Part shown: in pieces, positions 28,401-40,400 of the stretch
How the letters are laid out: each line of letters begins with the position of its first letter
Position numbering within the stretch: position 1 is the first letter of the stretch
From: Pomphorhynchus laevis
Taxonomy: Eukaryota > Acanthocephala > Palaeacanthocephala > Echinorhynchida > Pomphorhynchidae
Reading direction: 5' to 3'
DNA: 64,000 nt
Assembly: GCA_012934845.2 (NCBI GenBank)
Contig: WNNJ02000334.1
Location: 45,805-109,804, forward strand
Notes under the pieces: generated by a model
Database searches by the model: none
Told to the model about the DNA's origin: nothing
Seen by the model: the letters and a program-made list of their open reading frames with translations, nothing else
Translations under genes and position numbers: made by a program

Positions 28401-31400
28401 TTGTATTCGTATGAGGAAAGGCTATCCTTGCTAAAAAAGATTTATTTTAACGTAGCAAATGCGTGCCAGCGCACGCTTACATGACCATAACAAAACAAAA
28501 ATATAAATCATGTGTCGAGAACATGTGAACGGAGGAGATGTTTAAATGTGATAATGGAGGAAACGCGGCGGACCTCGAGAGGGAGTTGATTCCAGGCGAG
28601 TGAGGCGGCGACGAGGAAGGATCGGAGACCGTAGTTGTTGGAGTAATTAGGAACGTGGAGTAAGAGGGAATTACGGGAACGCAGCGATAGCGAGGTTGGG
28701 CGAGTGTTGTCTAAGAAAGGAAGGTTGATGAACGATTGGGAGCCGACAGCGATGAGACGAAAAGATACGAGAAGATGGCGGAGTTTGATGCGGATGTAAA
28801 TGGTGTGGCCACGAGAGTTAGTTAAGATATGTGGATATGTGGTCGAAGCGACGGAGACGAAAGAGCACTCGAACGGCGGTGTTGATTATTCGTTGTAGGG
28901 GTAGGATTATGGATTTTGGAGAATTGGGGAAAAGACTAAGGCAGTAATCGATTTTAGGGAAAAGAAGCGATGAAAGAAGAGACAAACCAGAACGGAAGTC
29001 GATAAGGGGGCGGATACGGCGGATGTCACAGAGATTTAAGTTAGACGAGCGGACCTTGTCACGGACGAAGGGTTTAAGAGAAAGGTGATCATCAAAATGG
29101 AAGCCTAAGAAAGTGAGATTGTGGACTATGGGGATGATCAATGAGGCAACAGATACAGTGAGAGGATATATGTTTTGCTTACGGGGGAGGATCCACATTA
29201 TTTTGAACTTGGCGGGGTTTAGAACGAGATGGAAATTGGAGAGACGTTTGTAGATTGAATAAAGACAGTTAAAGGCAAAAATGCTGATATCATGTATGCG
29301 ATGTGCGGGTGCATGAGCATAAATAAGGATGTCATCGATGTATTGCATGACGTTAAAGGAGTAAGATTTGATAAACGGAGAGAGATCGCCAAACAGACGA
29401 GAGAAAAGCAGAGGACCTAAGACTGAACCTAATGGGACCCCGCGAAAAATAGGGATGGGAGGGGAGGATGATGAATTAGAACAGACGCCAAATTAATGGT
29501 CGGATAGATATGAGGCAAACCATGCTACTGAGTAAGAAGAAAATCCGTAATCATAACGAAGGCGAGAAAGGAGGACGGAGTGGTCGACAATGTCGAAGGC
29601 GGAGGAGAGGTCGAGGGAGATGAGAACACTATATAGAGCCTTGTTTCGAGAAATAAGTAAGTCGTAGTAAACTTTAATGCATGCGATTTCTGTAGAGTGA
29701 TAAGAGCTGAAAGCGGATGGAAAGGAGTGTACAGATTGGATGAGGAGAGATAAGCGTTGATTTGTATTAAGATGAGGCGTTCTAAGAGCTTAGAAAGAGT
29801 AGGGAGTAGTGAAATGGGGCGATAGCTAGAAGGAAGGGAGGGGTCGAGCGATTGTTTCTTAAGGAGGGGACGAACGATTGCGGATTTCCAGTGTGACGGG
29901 AGGATACGACTGCGGATGGACATGTTAAACAAGGTTGTGAGAAATGGGGATATCGATGAGCATATAGATTTTAATATGTGAGTAGACAGGGGATCGGCAG
30001 GTGAGGTTTTGTTGGGCAAGGACATGATGACAGATGATACTTCTGTAGGTGAGATAGGGAGAAGATGAAAGAGTTCCGGAAGGATAAGATTAGACTGGGC
30101 AGAGTGGGATATGATGGAGAACGGGGTGTGAGAGAGCAACGTGGATACTTTAGTCTGGAGAAATGACGAATAATTATGAGCTTTGATGTTGCACGGCGAA
30201 GAGGAACGAGCCAGGATTGAGTTTAAAGTAAGTCAGATAGTCTTAGAGTTGAATGAAGTGATGATTTTATGCTGCCAGAAGGAGTTGCATTTGGTACGTA
30301 GTAGGTTGAGATGAGACCGGCAAAGAGCAAGATAGGAATCACGGAAAGATGAAGTGATCGAGCGGAAATCACGTCTGAGAGAGCGGTGATAGACTCGAAA
30401 AGCATGGCAGAGTCGACGCTTTGAGAGTAGGCATTGGATGTCAAACCATGGGGCACGGTGCAAGCGACGGTGTGGGTGAGACTTGTAGGGCAAGAGAAGA
30501 TCGAGAGTGGATAAGAGTTCAGAGTCGAACAGAAAGATGAGATTGTGAGGAGATGAATATGTTATTGTGTGATAGGATAGAGACGATTTGAATAAGGCAG
30601 AACGGAGAAGGGAGAGGTAAAAATTTCTCTAAGGGCAACGTAGGATTGTAGGTGTGTAAGGAGGAGTGTGGTTGTGAGTGAGATCAAGGGTGACGAGAAA
30701 GTGATCGGATAGACCAGGATCAGAGATGGACAGTGAGGTGTAGGCAGCAAAATGATCGGGGACAGCGATGATGTCGAGTGCCCCACCATGTATATGTGTG
30801 GGGGCAGTGGAGATTAGTTTGTAATTGTAGTTGGATAGAATGTTGATGAACCGGATGGAATCCGTGGAAGAGGGGCGGTCTAGGCAGATGTTGAAGTCGG
30901 CTAGAACTAGTGAAGGGATTGAGGACAACGAACAATGAGAAAGGAGGTCAGCGAGTTCGGTAAAAAAAGGGCTGTAGAAGCTGATGAACCAGGACGGTAT
31001 ACAATGGCGAGATCTATAGTGATCACGACAAGTAGGCAATTCAAAAGAGCAAGGACTGAAAGGGGGATTGATTTTGCGAAGAGACGCGGGGTGACGCGCG
31101 AATGCGACGATGCCGCCATGATTAGAGAATTTAGAAGGGCATGAGCTGAGGGGGCGGGCGGATTCGACTAGGGAGCAACCGGCAGAGAGCAGACGGCGAA
31201 TGGAAAGGTCGTCGGAATCTGAGTGCCAGGATTCGGTGAGGCATAAGAGATCGATGGATTGCTTGGTGAATAGGTTGAGGATAAGGTCGGATTTATTGAG
31301 AATATATCTAGTGTTAAGAAGGCCGAGGCGGAAACCGTGTGTTGTGGCGAAAGAGTCTTGTTGAATAGACACATAGGGGAGATGGAGCGCAGTCGAATTT

Positions 31401-34400
31401 TGGGAAGGGTGTGGACAACTTGAAAATTTCCGTCTATGTTTCAGATGAAGAGTGATGTTTCGCCGTTTTCCTCGCGACGGCGTTTTTCGATACGGGCTGA
31501 AGAGATTTGAGCGATTTCAGAAGGGGCGTGATCGGGGAAAATTCAAGTGGTTGAAGATGACATGAGTTTGAATCGTTGAGAGAGGACAGAAGACGCGTGA
31601 GAGCGATGCTTGAAAACAATTTTTAGGAGAGGGGGCTGGGAATGATTAGATTGAGAAGATTTGTTTAGACGAATGAATGCGACAGGATAAATGTCTTTGA
31701 AAAAGGATGGTTTATCCACAGGAACAATAGATGAGTAGATAGATCTGAAGGCAGAAACATCGTGGTCTAGACGTGCTTGTGGAGATAAGGAGTTAGAAGG
31801 CGTGATATTAATGACAATGAAGCAACGATCGCGAGAAGCAAAGCGCTTCCGTAAAGGAGGACGACTGACGTGAGTGGGTGAGATCACGATGGAATAGCTG
31901 GCAGTTGATTATTTTGAGGGATTTGGTTTGACGACGGGAGACATAGAGGATAATGATAATAAAGAGGGTGGCAAGCGATGTGAGGAAAGGTTATGAGTGG
32001 AAGGATAGTGGAGGTTGGTGGAGGTGATTTTGACTGATGGATGCAAGTTATTGAGAAACGTGACGGGAAGGACGGGACGTGGGGTGTCTGGGAGTGAAGA
32101 TGACATGAAGTGGGAAGTGTATATGGTGGCAGGGTCGGTGGGTGGAGAAAGGACATTACAAACGACGTGGGTAGTTTGAGTTGATGTGTTAGATGTTGAT
32201 ATGTGCTTATTGGAAAGGTTGCGGATTAGTTTGTTGGCACAAAAACCACATACGAAGTCTTCTTTAGACTTATTCTTGTCGCAGGCGATTGTTGTCCAGA
32301 CGCTGCAGTCGTGTATAGAGCACTGTACTTACAGTTGTCCATAGTTAATAATAATAGTTGGTGTCGGTCTTAGTTGTCTTCTTACGTCCCCCTATTTAAT
32401 ATAGATGATTTACTTTTTAACGTGGCAAATGCGTGCCAGCGCATGCTTACATGACCACAGCAAAACAAAAATGTAAATCATGTGCCGAGAAAGTGTGAAC
32501 GGAGGAGGTGTTTGAATGTGATAAAGGAGGGAGCGCGGCGAACTTCGAGAGGGAGTTGATTTCAGGCGAGTGAGGCGGCGACGAGGAAAGATCGGATACC
32601 CATTAACTCTAAAAATTCTGCAAGAGGAGCGAGCGGAACTAAATTGATCTGGAACTGGATTGATCTTGAACTGGATTGATCTGAAACTGGATTGATCTGG
32701 AACTGGATTGATTGTAAGTAGTTGTTTTAATTGTACTTGTTTTTATTTCTCAAACTTTTTTTAGATTTTTTTCAGCTAGAGATTTGTTAAGAGTATTCTT
32801 TATATGTACATTTTAGGATAAATTATTGTATGTATATAAGTTCTCAAACTCTTTTAAGGTTATTACACACAAATCATTTTGTTTTGATACAATAGTAAGT
32901 ATCTTTCCTCCAATGTGGTAACTATGGTCAATCCCAACGCTACATAACCTCATACATACGCATTTACGTATATTTAACTTCATCTGCGTTGTTTCACTCC
33001 ATTCATAACTGCGGTTAAGGTCGTTCTGCAACAGTTTTGCATCCAGTTTACTATCTCTAGTACACCATAGTTTTATATCATCGGCAAAGGCTAAGCATGG
33101 GATTTGGATACGCAATAATAAGTCATTTAGAAATGTGATAAAAAGAAGAGGACCTAATACAGTATCCTGATGGACTCCACAATTTACATATCTTGTAGTG
33201 GAAACGTGGCTCCAAACTCTAACTCTATAGAGACGTTGGCTAATGAATTCCTCAGCCCAATTGCAGATGGTACCAGGAACACCATAGTGAGATAACAAAT
33301 TAATTATACATGAGTGCAGAACTTGATCGATTGCCTTTGAAAAATCTAAAAAGATAACATCGTGGCCGAGACGTGCTTGTGGAGATAAGGAGTTGGAAGG
33401 AGTGATATTAGTGACAATAACGCAACGATCGCGATAAGGAAAGCGCTTCCGTCGCATTTACCTGAGCTAGTCGCCTCAGTTCACAATTCACGGGCTGATA
33501 ACAGGTTAGTAATACACGACCGCTTGGAACGAAAACCGTGCGTTCGTGATTTTTCTTTTCAATAGATTATCGAGGTTTTGAAAACTAACTTTCTCACAAA
33601 TTTTATAAATTTGCTTAGTGATGCATTTCGTGTAACAAGGTCTTTTATTGGGTTATTCAGATACTATTATTATTCTTACAAGGCTATTACTTGCAAAAAT
33701 GACATCGCGATGCATCAGAGGAACGCGATCTGCAATCGGACGTCCAGAATTTTGAACCCAAACTGAACTTAATTATCATTTACGGGCCCATTTGCGGGTA
33801 ACCCAGAGATTGTAAAATAATAATAGATTATTCTTACAAGGCTTAGCCATAAGGCTATTTTGCTTGATCACAGTTAAAAAAATGATAAAACTAAAAAATA
33901 AGAAATGAAGAAAAAGAAATCAACAAGCAAAATAAAAATATAAATAACTGCAAATATGTCCATGACTCGTTTCTCGTCTTCTTGATGATCCATGTCTTTA
34001 ATAATTTTTTGAACAAATGCAGACTCCGGGCGGAAGCGATTTCCTCAGGCAGAGAATTCCAAATATTAAGTACCCTGTGCGACAGTCTCCAACACTTTGG
34101 ATACTTATCATGCCTTGTTTTATAGACAGTTTTGCTGTGACCTCTCAAAATCGATGAACGTAATGTGATCGAACCACTCGGATAACCGTCCAACCGGTGT
34201 ACAAGTGCATACATTCCTATTAAGTCAAGAAACAAAAATCGTGATGACACCTGTTGAATTCTTAGCAAATCTAATCGAGATGCGTAATCCACTCTCGCAT
34301 TCGAACATAAACGAGAACCTCGCCTTAGGACTGACTCAATATCTGTCCTTTCTTGTTTGGTGACCGGGAAAGAAGCCTGAATTGCATACTCTAAATGCGG

Positions 34401-37400
34401 ACGAACCAACGTGTTAAACAAATTTCTAAAGACATTCATGGTAATCTTAAGGAATGAGTTCTTTACAATATATAGAGCACGAGTAGCGCTTTTTATTGCT
34501 CTATCACTATTAAGTTTAGTTTTTAATGATGACTGCACGATAATTCCTAAATCCCTATGATGTGATACTTCAGAGAGAAGAACATCTCCGATATGATATG
34601 TAAAATTACTGGATTTTTTACCCATCCTCATAAGTATACACTTATCAACGTTAAGATGTAATCCAGTAGAGCGGCACCAATCATGAACGTGATCCAAGTC
34701 TACCTGTAAAGAATTACAGTCATCAATATCTCGTATAGCAGTCGAAATTTTAAGATCATCAGCGAATGCCAAGTGAGAGTTCTCAATACGTAAGAGTAAA
34801 TCGTTAAGGAACGTGATGAATAATAAAGGACCTAATGCAGAACCCTGAGGGACACCTGTCGACATACTTCTTTCTGCAGATAAAGACTCACCAACTCTTA
34901 CCTTAAACGTACGCAATGAAAGAAAATTTTCAATCCAAGAGCAGATTACACGAGGGACGCCGTAGTGAATTAAGAGTGACACAAGACCTTTATGTGGAAC
35001 ACGATCAAAGGCTTTCGAAAAATCTAGAAATACGACGTCGAGACAAAGTCCTGAGCTTAGTACTTCCATCCAACTCTCTCTCGCGGTAAGCAAGTTAGAT
35101 AGACATAAACGGCCTTGTCTGAATCCGTGTTGAGAATCAGTAAGAATGCTGTTAAAGTTTAGATGCTCGAGTAGCCTTTTGGCAATAACTCGTTCTAGTA
35201 ATTTAGAGAACACTGGTCAAACTGATAGGGCGAAAATCTAAACAAGCAGTTGCTGGCTGTTTTTTAGGGATTGGCACAACAATAGAAGACTTCCATATTG
35301 CAGGAATCCACGAATTGATCAGGCTAAATGAAAATATATGAGCTAAAACACTACTTACGGCAGGTCCAACCGCATTAATTAGGTAAGGTGAAATATCATC
35401 TGGACCAGGAGAGCCAAATCGGTTAAGCCTAGTGATTAGGTGCAATACTTCAGATGCACTGATTGGCTTAACGAGATTCTGAGTAATATTGTGAATGGGA
35501 TACCATTTTAAAGAGTAAATATCCGAAACAATAGTCGACGGAGAATGGAAGCTGTCCGCTAGGCATTCAGCAATTTCAGACTCAGTAGAATAAACATATT
35601 CACCTGAAGTAATGAATGCTATATTAGAGGGAAGTAGCCTTGAACCTTTCACATATGACCAAAAACGCTTTGGTTGATTCCCGATGCAATTTGCAATACC
35701 ATCTTCAAATGCTATTCGCTTATGTATTTTCAATTTATTGCAGAGGTTGCGCACGTACCGATACCTATCTAAGTTTTCAGGATGGGTTTGAGTAGTAGCC
35801 CACAGGGCATTGCGCAGTTTCAACACTGCACGAAGTTCATGATCAAACCACTGAGGGCAAGTGGACTTAATGAAAGTTCTCCGTTTCGGAGCGAACTTAT
35901 CTGGCAAATTTAAGAAAACGTCATAAAGAATGGTCAGCAGATCTGAAACAGTAGTAGCCCTATAACTACGATACAAAATGTTATAGAAATTAGCTAAGAG
36001 ATGTTGGGTATCCACCCGAGTCCAATTTCGTTTTGGATAACCCAATTTTGACCTACAAACGATCTTGGACACTAATTTAACGGAGAGAACACAGTGATCA
36101 CTGTTACCAAGAGGAGGATAATACGCAATACTGTCGATATCTCCAGTACATCTTGTAAACACAAGATCTAGAGTAGCACCGTTGACATGAGTTGGTTGTC
36201 TACAATGTTGCACTAAAAGTAGGTCAGCAAGAAATAAATTACGAAATTGTCTTGATACGCCTGAGCAGGGTTGATACCCATTCATATTCCAATCTACATT
36301 CGGAAGGTTGAAGTCACTTAAAAGGACAAATCGTTGGGATGAACAAAAATTAGATAAATAGTTATTAAGCCGATATGTTATCAAAGTGAAAGATGGAGAT
36401 CTATAATAACACAAACATTTAATTTTAACAATTGATGATTAACAGTAAAAGACAGACACTCATATGACCACTCGGAATCACAAAGATATGATATATTTGA
36501 TGTTGAGAGATCGTAACGAACGAATGCGACAACTCCTCCACCTCGCATACCAGAAAAGCGATCCGCTCTTATTAACTTATAACCTACAACATTAAACAGA
36601 TTATCAGAGATGCCACTATGTAACCAAGATTCTGAAATACAGAATATATCATAATGATTATCAGCAATATGGTCGAGCAAGAAAGGAAATTGAGATTGAA
36701 GACTTCTAACGTTTGAGTAACTAATATGAAGCGGAGTCTCTGATGACGTAAAGGTTTTGCTAGTTTTATCATATACCTCAGAAAAATCAATTAAATCATC
36801 AAAATTGGAATTAGAACAAAACCCATACTCTAGTTTGGGAGAAGCGGGGTCCAACGTACTGATGGTCGCCACCGAACTACTTGAAAATTTCTTATGCATA
36901 GATTCGTCTCTCCTTTGCTTATTCTACCTTGTAGCTCCTCGCGAGCCTTCCTCAATTTCAAACGCTCATCAAAATTAGTCTCTCAGTATTCTTATAGTAG
37001 AATCTTTTAAGAGGTAACCACGATGAAGCAACATCTTAGCGTGGTCAGCAGAACTCAAGACGACCTTCAATAAGCGAGGTTTCTCTGTTGTACGCTTCCC
37101 AAGTCGAATCAAACTCCGAACTTGCAGCTTCATAGCTACATTCTTATCATCTTCCTTAAGAAGTCTGGTAAATACTGCACGCACACGAGAAACGTCTTCA
37201 TCAACTCTTACTTGAGAATTGATCATACACGACTCTTCAATTCCACTCAAAATAACATTAATACTTCTGTCGTAATTCCGAATCCTTACTTTTCTTATAT
37301 TGGCTGCTCTGCCTGAGGAATTGCCCTCGTCATCAACAATTGCATCGTACGAAGTTACAGTCTTTCTCAGTTCATAATTTAAATCCCCACTATTTGAAGA

Positions 37401-40400
37401 TTCAGTTCGTCTATGTTTGTAAATCTCAGCCTCTATTCTTTTGTCGGTTAAAAGTTGTCAGAAGTTTCGTTGGATTCACGTGAACTCTCATGTACCCGTA
37501 CTGAAGTTGCCGTGGCGATATTCCGTATTAACCTCTCTTCAAATACCGAATCGGTATGTCGGAATATAGTAACGTTGTTCCTTGAACAAGATGTATTCGG
37601 TGACGATAAATAAGTCATCGGTAGATTACCAGACACTATGTGACACTCATCATCAGCATCATCGGTAGTGAGCGCATCCAATTTATGACCAGTCACCGCT
37701 TCTGAATTTCCGGAGGTCACTGCGGTCTTTGTTTCATTGTTCGTTGATGTAAGTTTCGACGACGAAGAACACTTACTGAACATCTCAGCACAACAGAAAC
37801 CGCAGAAGAATTTTTTATCAGTGAATGTATCTTTTTTACTAGATAAAACACTGACCGTCGTCCATACATCACAATATTCGTTAACGCACTCTATCTGGAG
37901 ACTTAAATGCCCTGATTTCTTTGTTGATTTTTTTACCATTTCCTCGTTGATTGTCCAATATTGTAATTATTGTATGACCTCTCTTTGCTCTCTCTCTTTG
38001 TAAGTAGTTGGTAATCCAATGTAGTTAATTAAACCAATTTAGTTAGTCTTGTATGAGCTGGACTTGTAAGTAGTTGGTAAGTAGTTGTAAGTAGTTGTAA
38101 GTAGTTGGTAAGTAGTTGTAAGTAGTTGTAAGTAGTTGGTAATCCAATGTAGTTAATTAATCCAATTTTCCGTTGTTGTATGTTGATGTATGTATATTAG
38201 ATTGTATAGAATTTACTGTACTGACATTTTGTATGTTATTTTATTGTAAGTAGTTAATAGGTATCAAGATAGTTTAAACTCAATATTCACGTTTATTGAG
38301 ACAGTTGAGATTTTGCATATTCGTGTTGCTTCTGTTTTACTAAATTTCCTTTTGAAAATAATGGATTATAAATGTGCGTGCATGTACATAGGCTTTTATG
38401 ATTCTTAGCGGTAAGATTCAGTTATCTACTTACATTTGGAATTAAGTGTGAATTTTATGTATAAAAATGATAATATTTTGTCATTACTCTGAACATTTAT
38501 TGTTAATTTAATTCTCTTTATATTTCAAGGTTTCTTTAAACCGATTCACATATTCCTTATGTTTTGTTCATCTACAATTATATCATTAATGTATCGATGC
38601 ATAAATACAAACTTTTGAATGATACTGACATAAGACAAATGTTAGCGTAACTGCCTTATGTTCAATAATGAAACTTCACTCAAATTGTCTTTAAAAAATT
38701 TGATGTATGACAGGGCAATATCGTCTGTAACAAAAGCAATCAGTAATAATCTCGGGCATTGAACGTGACATTAACAAGGACATTATGAAAAAATCAAAGA
38801 ATACATTCTCCTAAGTACATAAGGTATATAACAAAGAACGATGGGTCATTCATACCCGTCGTGTTTCGAACAACTTTGGAGAATGATATGTTATATCTAA
38901 AATCAATCACAAATCCTTCATGAGGACGAACCTGAAGTTTCAGCATATTTCTTCATATGACTTTATATTCCCATATTGCCAAAGATGCTATTTGTGAGGG
39001 GGGCACTCTTGGAATAATTCTACACAAATACTTCTAGATGTCCTACGTACCCTGATAGTAAACCCACGACTTGAGGTGTCCTACCAATTCTCCTCTCGAC
39101 ATTCTACTGCCCACGAGCCATCACTTTTCATTGCACATCTTTGAATTATTCTATCGACATAACGCCACCACTTTTTATTGCACATCTATCAATTATACTC
39201 TTGACATTCTACTAATTCATCAAAAATAGTAGCTTAAACCAATCTGTATTTAACACTCGTGTCAACAATTGTCCACCTCGCATGACCTACTTTAATGGCG
39301 GTTAGAAAATAACCTACTGTGAAGATGATATTACTTTGATCCAATCAGACTGGTCATCTTTAAAGCAGCTAACGGACTCTTACCTGTTGTAATGCGAATT
39401 TATACCGATTTAATTTCTACCAATCTCAGCAAGCAAACGGAATTTTATCAACAACCTATAAAGGTTAAATTTTCAATCCCACTCAGACAAATCTCAAGGT
39501 TCTAGCTAAAATGCTATATCTTCTATATCTTTTTTTACTCCTATAGACAGGATCTATTAAAATAATGCGTGAGTTTCGTTGCATACACCAAATTAGCAGG
39601 GGGATATCATGCAACGCTCGCCTTAACCATACCCAGTATTCCTTATGAAACATAATCAGGAGAGAAATATGTCAGTTGAAAGTAGAGTGAATCGGCGAGA
39701 ATTAGTGCCGTAGGCCTTGACATAATTTTAAAAGAGACGAATTCCCTACACAACTACGGAGCCACACCCACGCAGCAATCAATCCCTTCTTGGTGAAGAT
39801 TTATGCGAGGGATATATTAATTACGGATATCCTGAACTCCTGGGGTTTTTCATAAAAAACTTTCAAAATTCCATTCGTCAATCTTTACTCGTGTCTGTCA
39901 GCTTTTGACATAGTCAGAGAAAAGAGATCGCCATCACAATGCTGTTAGCCTCTGTATCTGATATTGCTAGTATTAATATCACAAGAAGAAAATTGTTATC
40001 CAAAAAGAACACAGTTATTTCTCCTAAAGATCTGCGGTCTATTTCGATTTAAAACTCTCTCCTTTCCATTTACGAAAAAGCGGTAGCTCGTAAAATTTGC
40101 GATAATTTAGTTAGGCCGAATTTAATCCCACAAGGTTTTCATGTGTATATTAGTGGATGCTCGATAAAAATAAAAGAAACCGGTCAAATTGTATCCACTT
40201 ATGGTTGCTTGTATACATTTTTCAAAGTTAAAGTCATTATTCAAAGATAAAAATACTGGAAACACTATGTATGATATAGGAATTTTTCTTTAAATTGTAT
40301 TCTTAAAGCAATGATCACCATATAAGCTAAACTCAATCAAATCAGATAATATAACTGAGGTAACGTATTTTATATGTAGACATAAAAATAAAGACAAATA

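Larger units (their letters stand above)
28432..32390 (-). mobile_element. Family X (L2-like, CR1 group) retrotransposon, nearly full length (X-b)
   Basis: About 4 kb of higher G+C than its surroundings; the coding (minus) strand is pyrimidine-rich. Its 5' end reaches the ORF1 start, where the ATG present in copy X-e is lost (ATAGGGGG). It carries ORF1, an APE-type endonuclease and an RT, and ends in ACGTTAAAATAAATCTTTTTT. Frameshifts break all ORFs. Directly abuts the mini-copy X-c on its 5' side. Confidence 0.88.
33826..38000 (-). mobile_element. CR1-group retrotransposon, nearly complete (CR1-3)
   Basis: Contains a 5' UTR, ORF1 (37939-36870), ORF2 (36899-33891) and a 3' UTR with GATCAAGCAAAATAGCC-TTAT-GGCTAAGCC hairpin ending TTGTAAGAATAAT. 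Only about four frameshifts interrupt ORFs totalling over 1300 codons, so it is one of the best preserved elements here. Same strand as PHKA within intron 1. Confidence 0.9.

Noticed and set aside
36757-36978. Plus-strand frames across CR1-3
   Set aside because: Antisense to well-supported ORF1/ORF2 sequence.
38000-38165. Row of GTAAGT 5' splice-site-like motifs
   Set aside because: They are on the strand opposite to PHKA and arise from a simple tandem repeat; no matching acceptors or exons seen.
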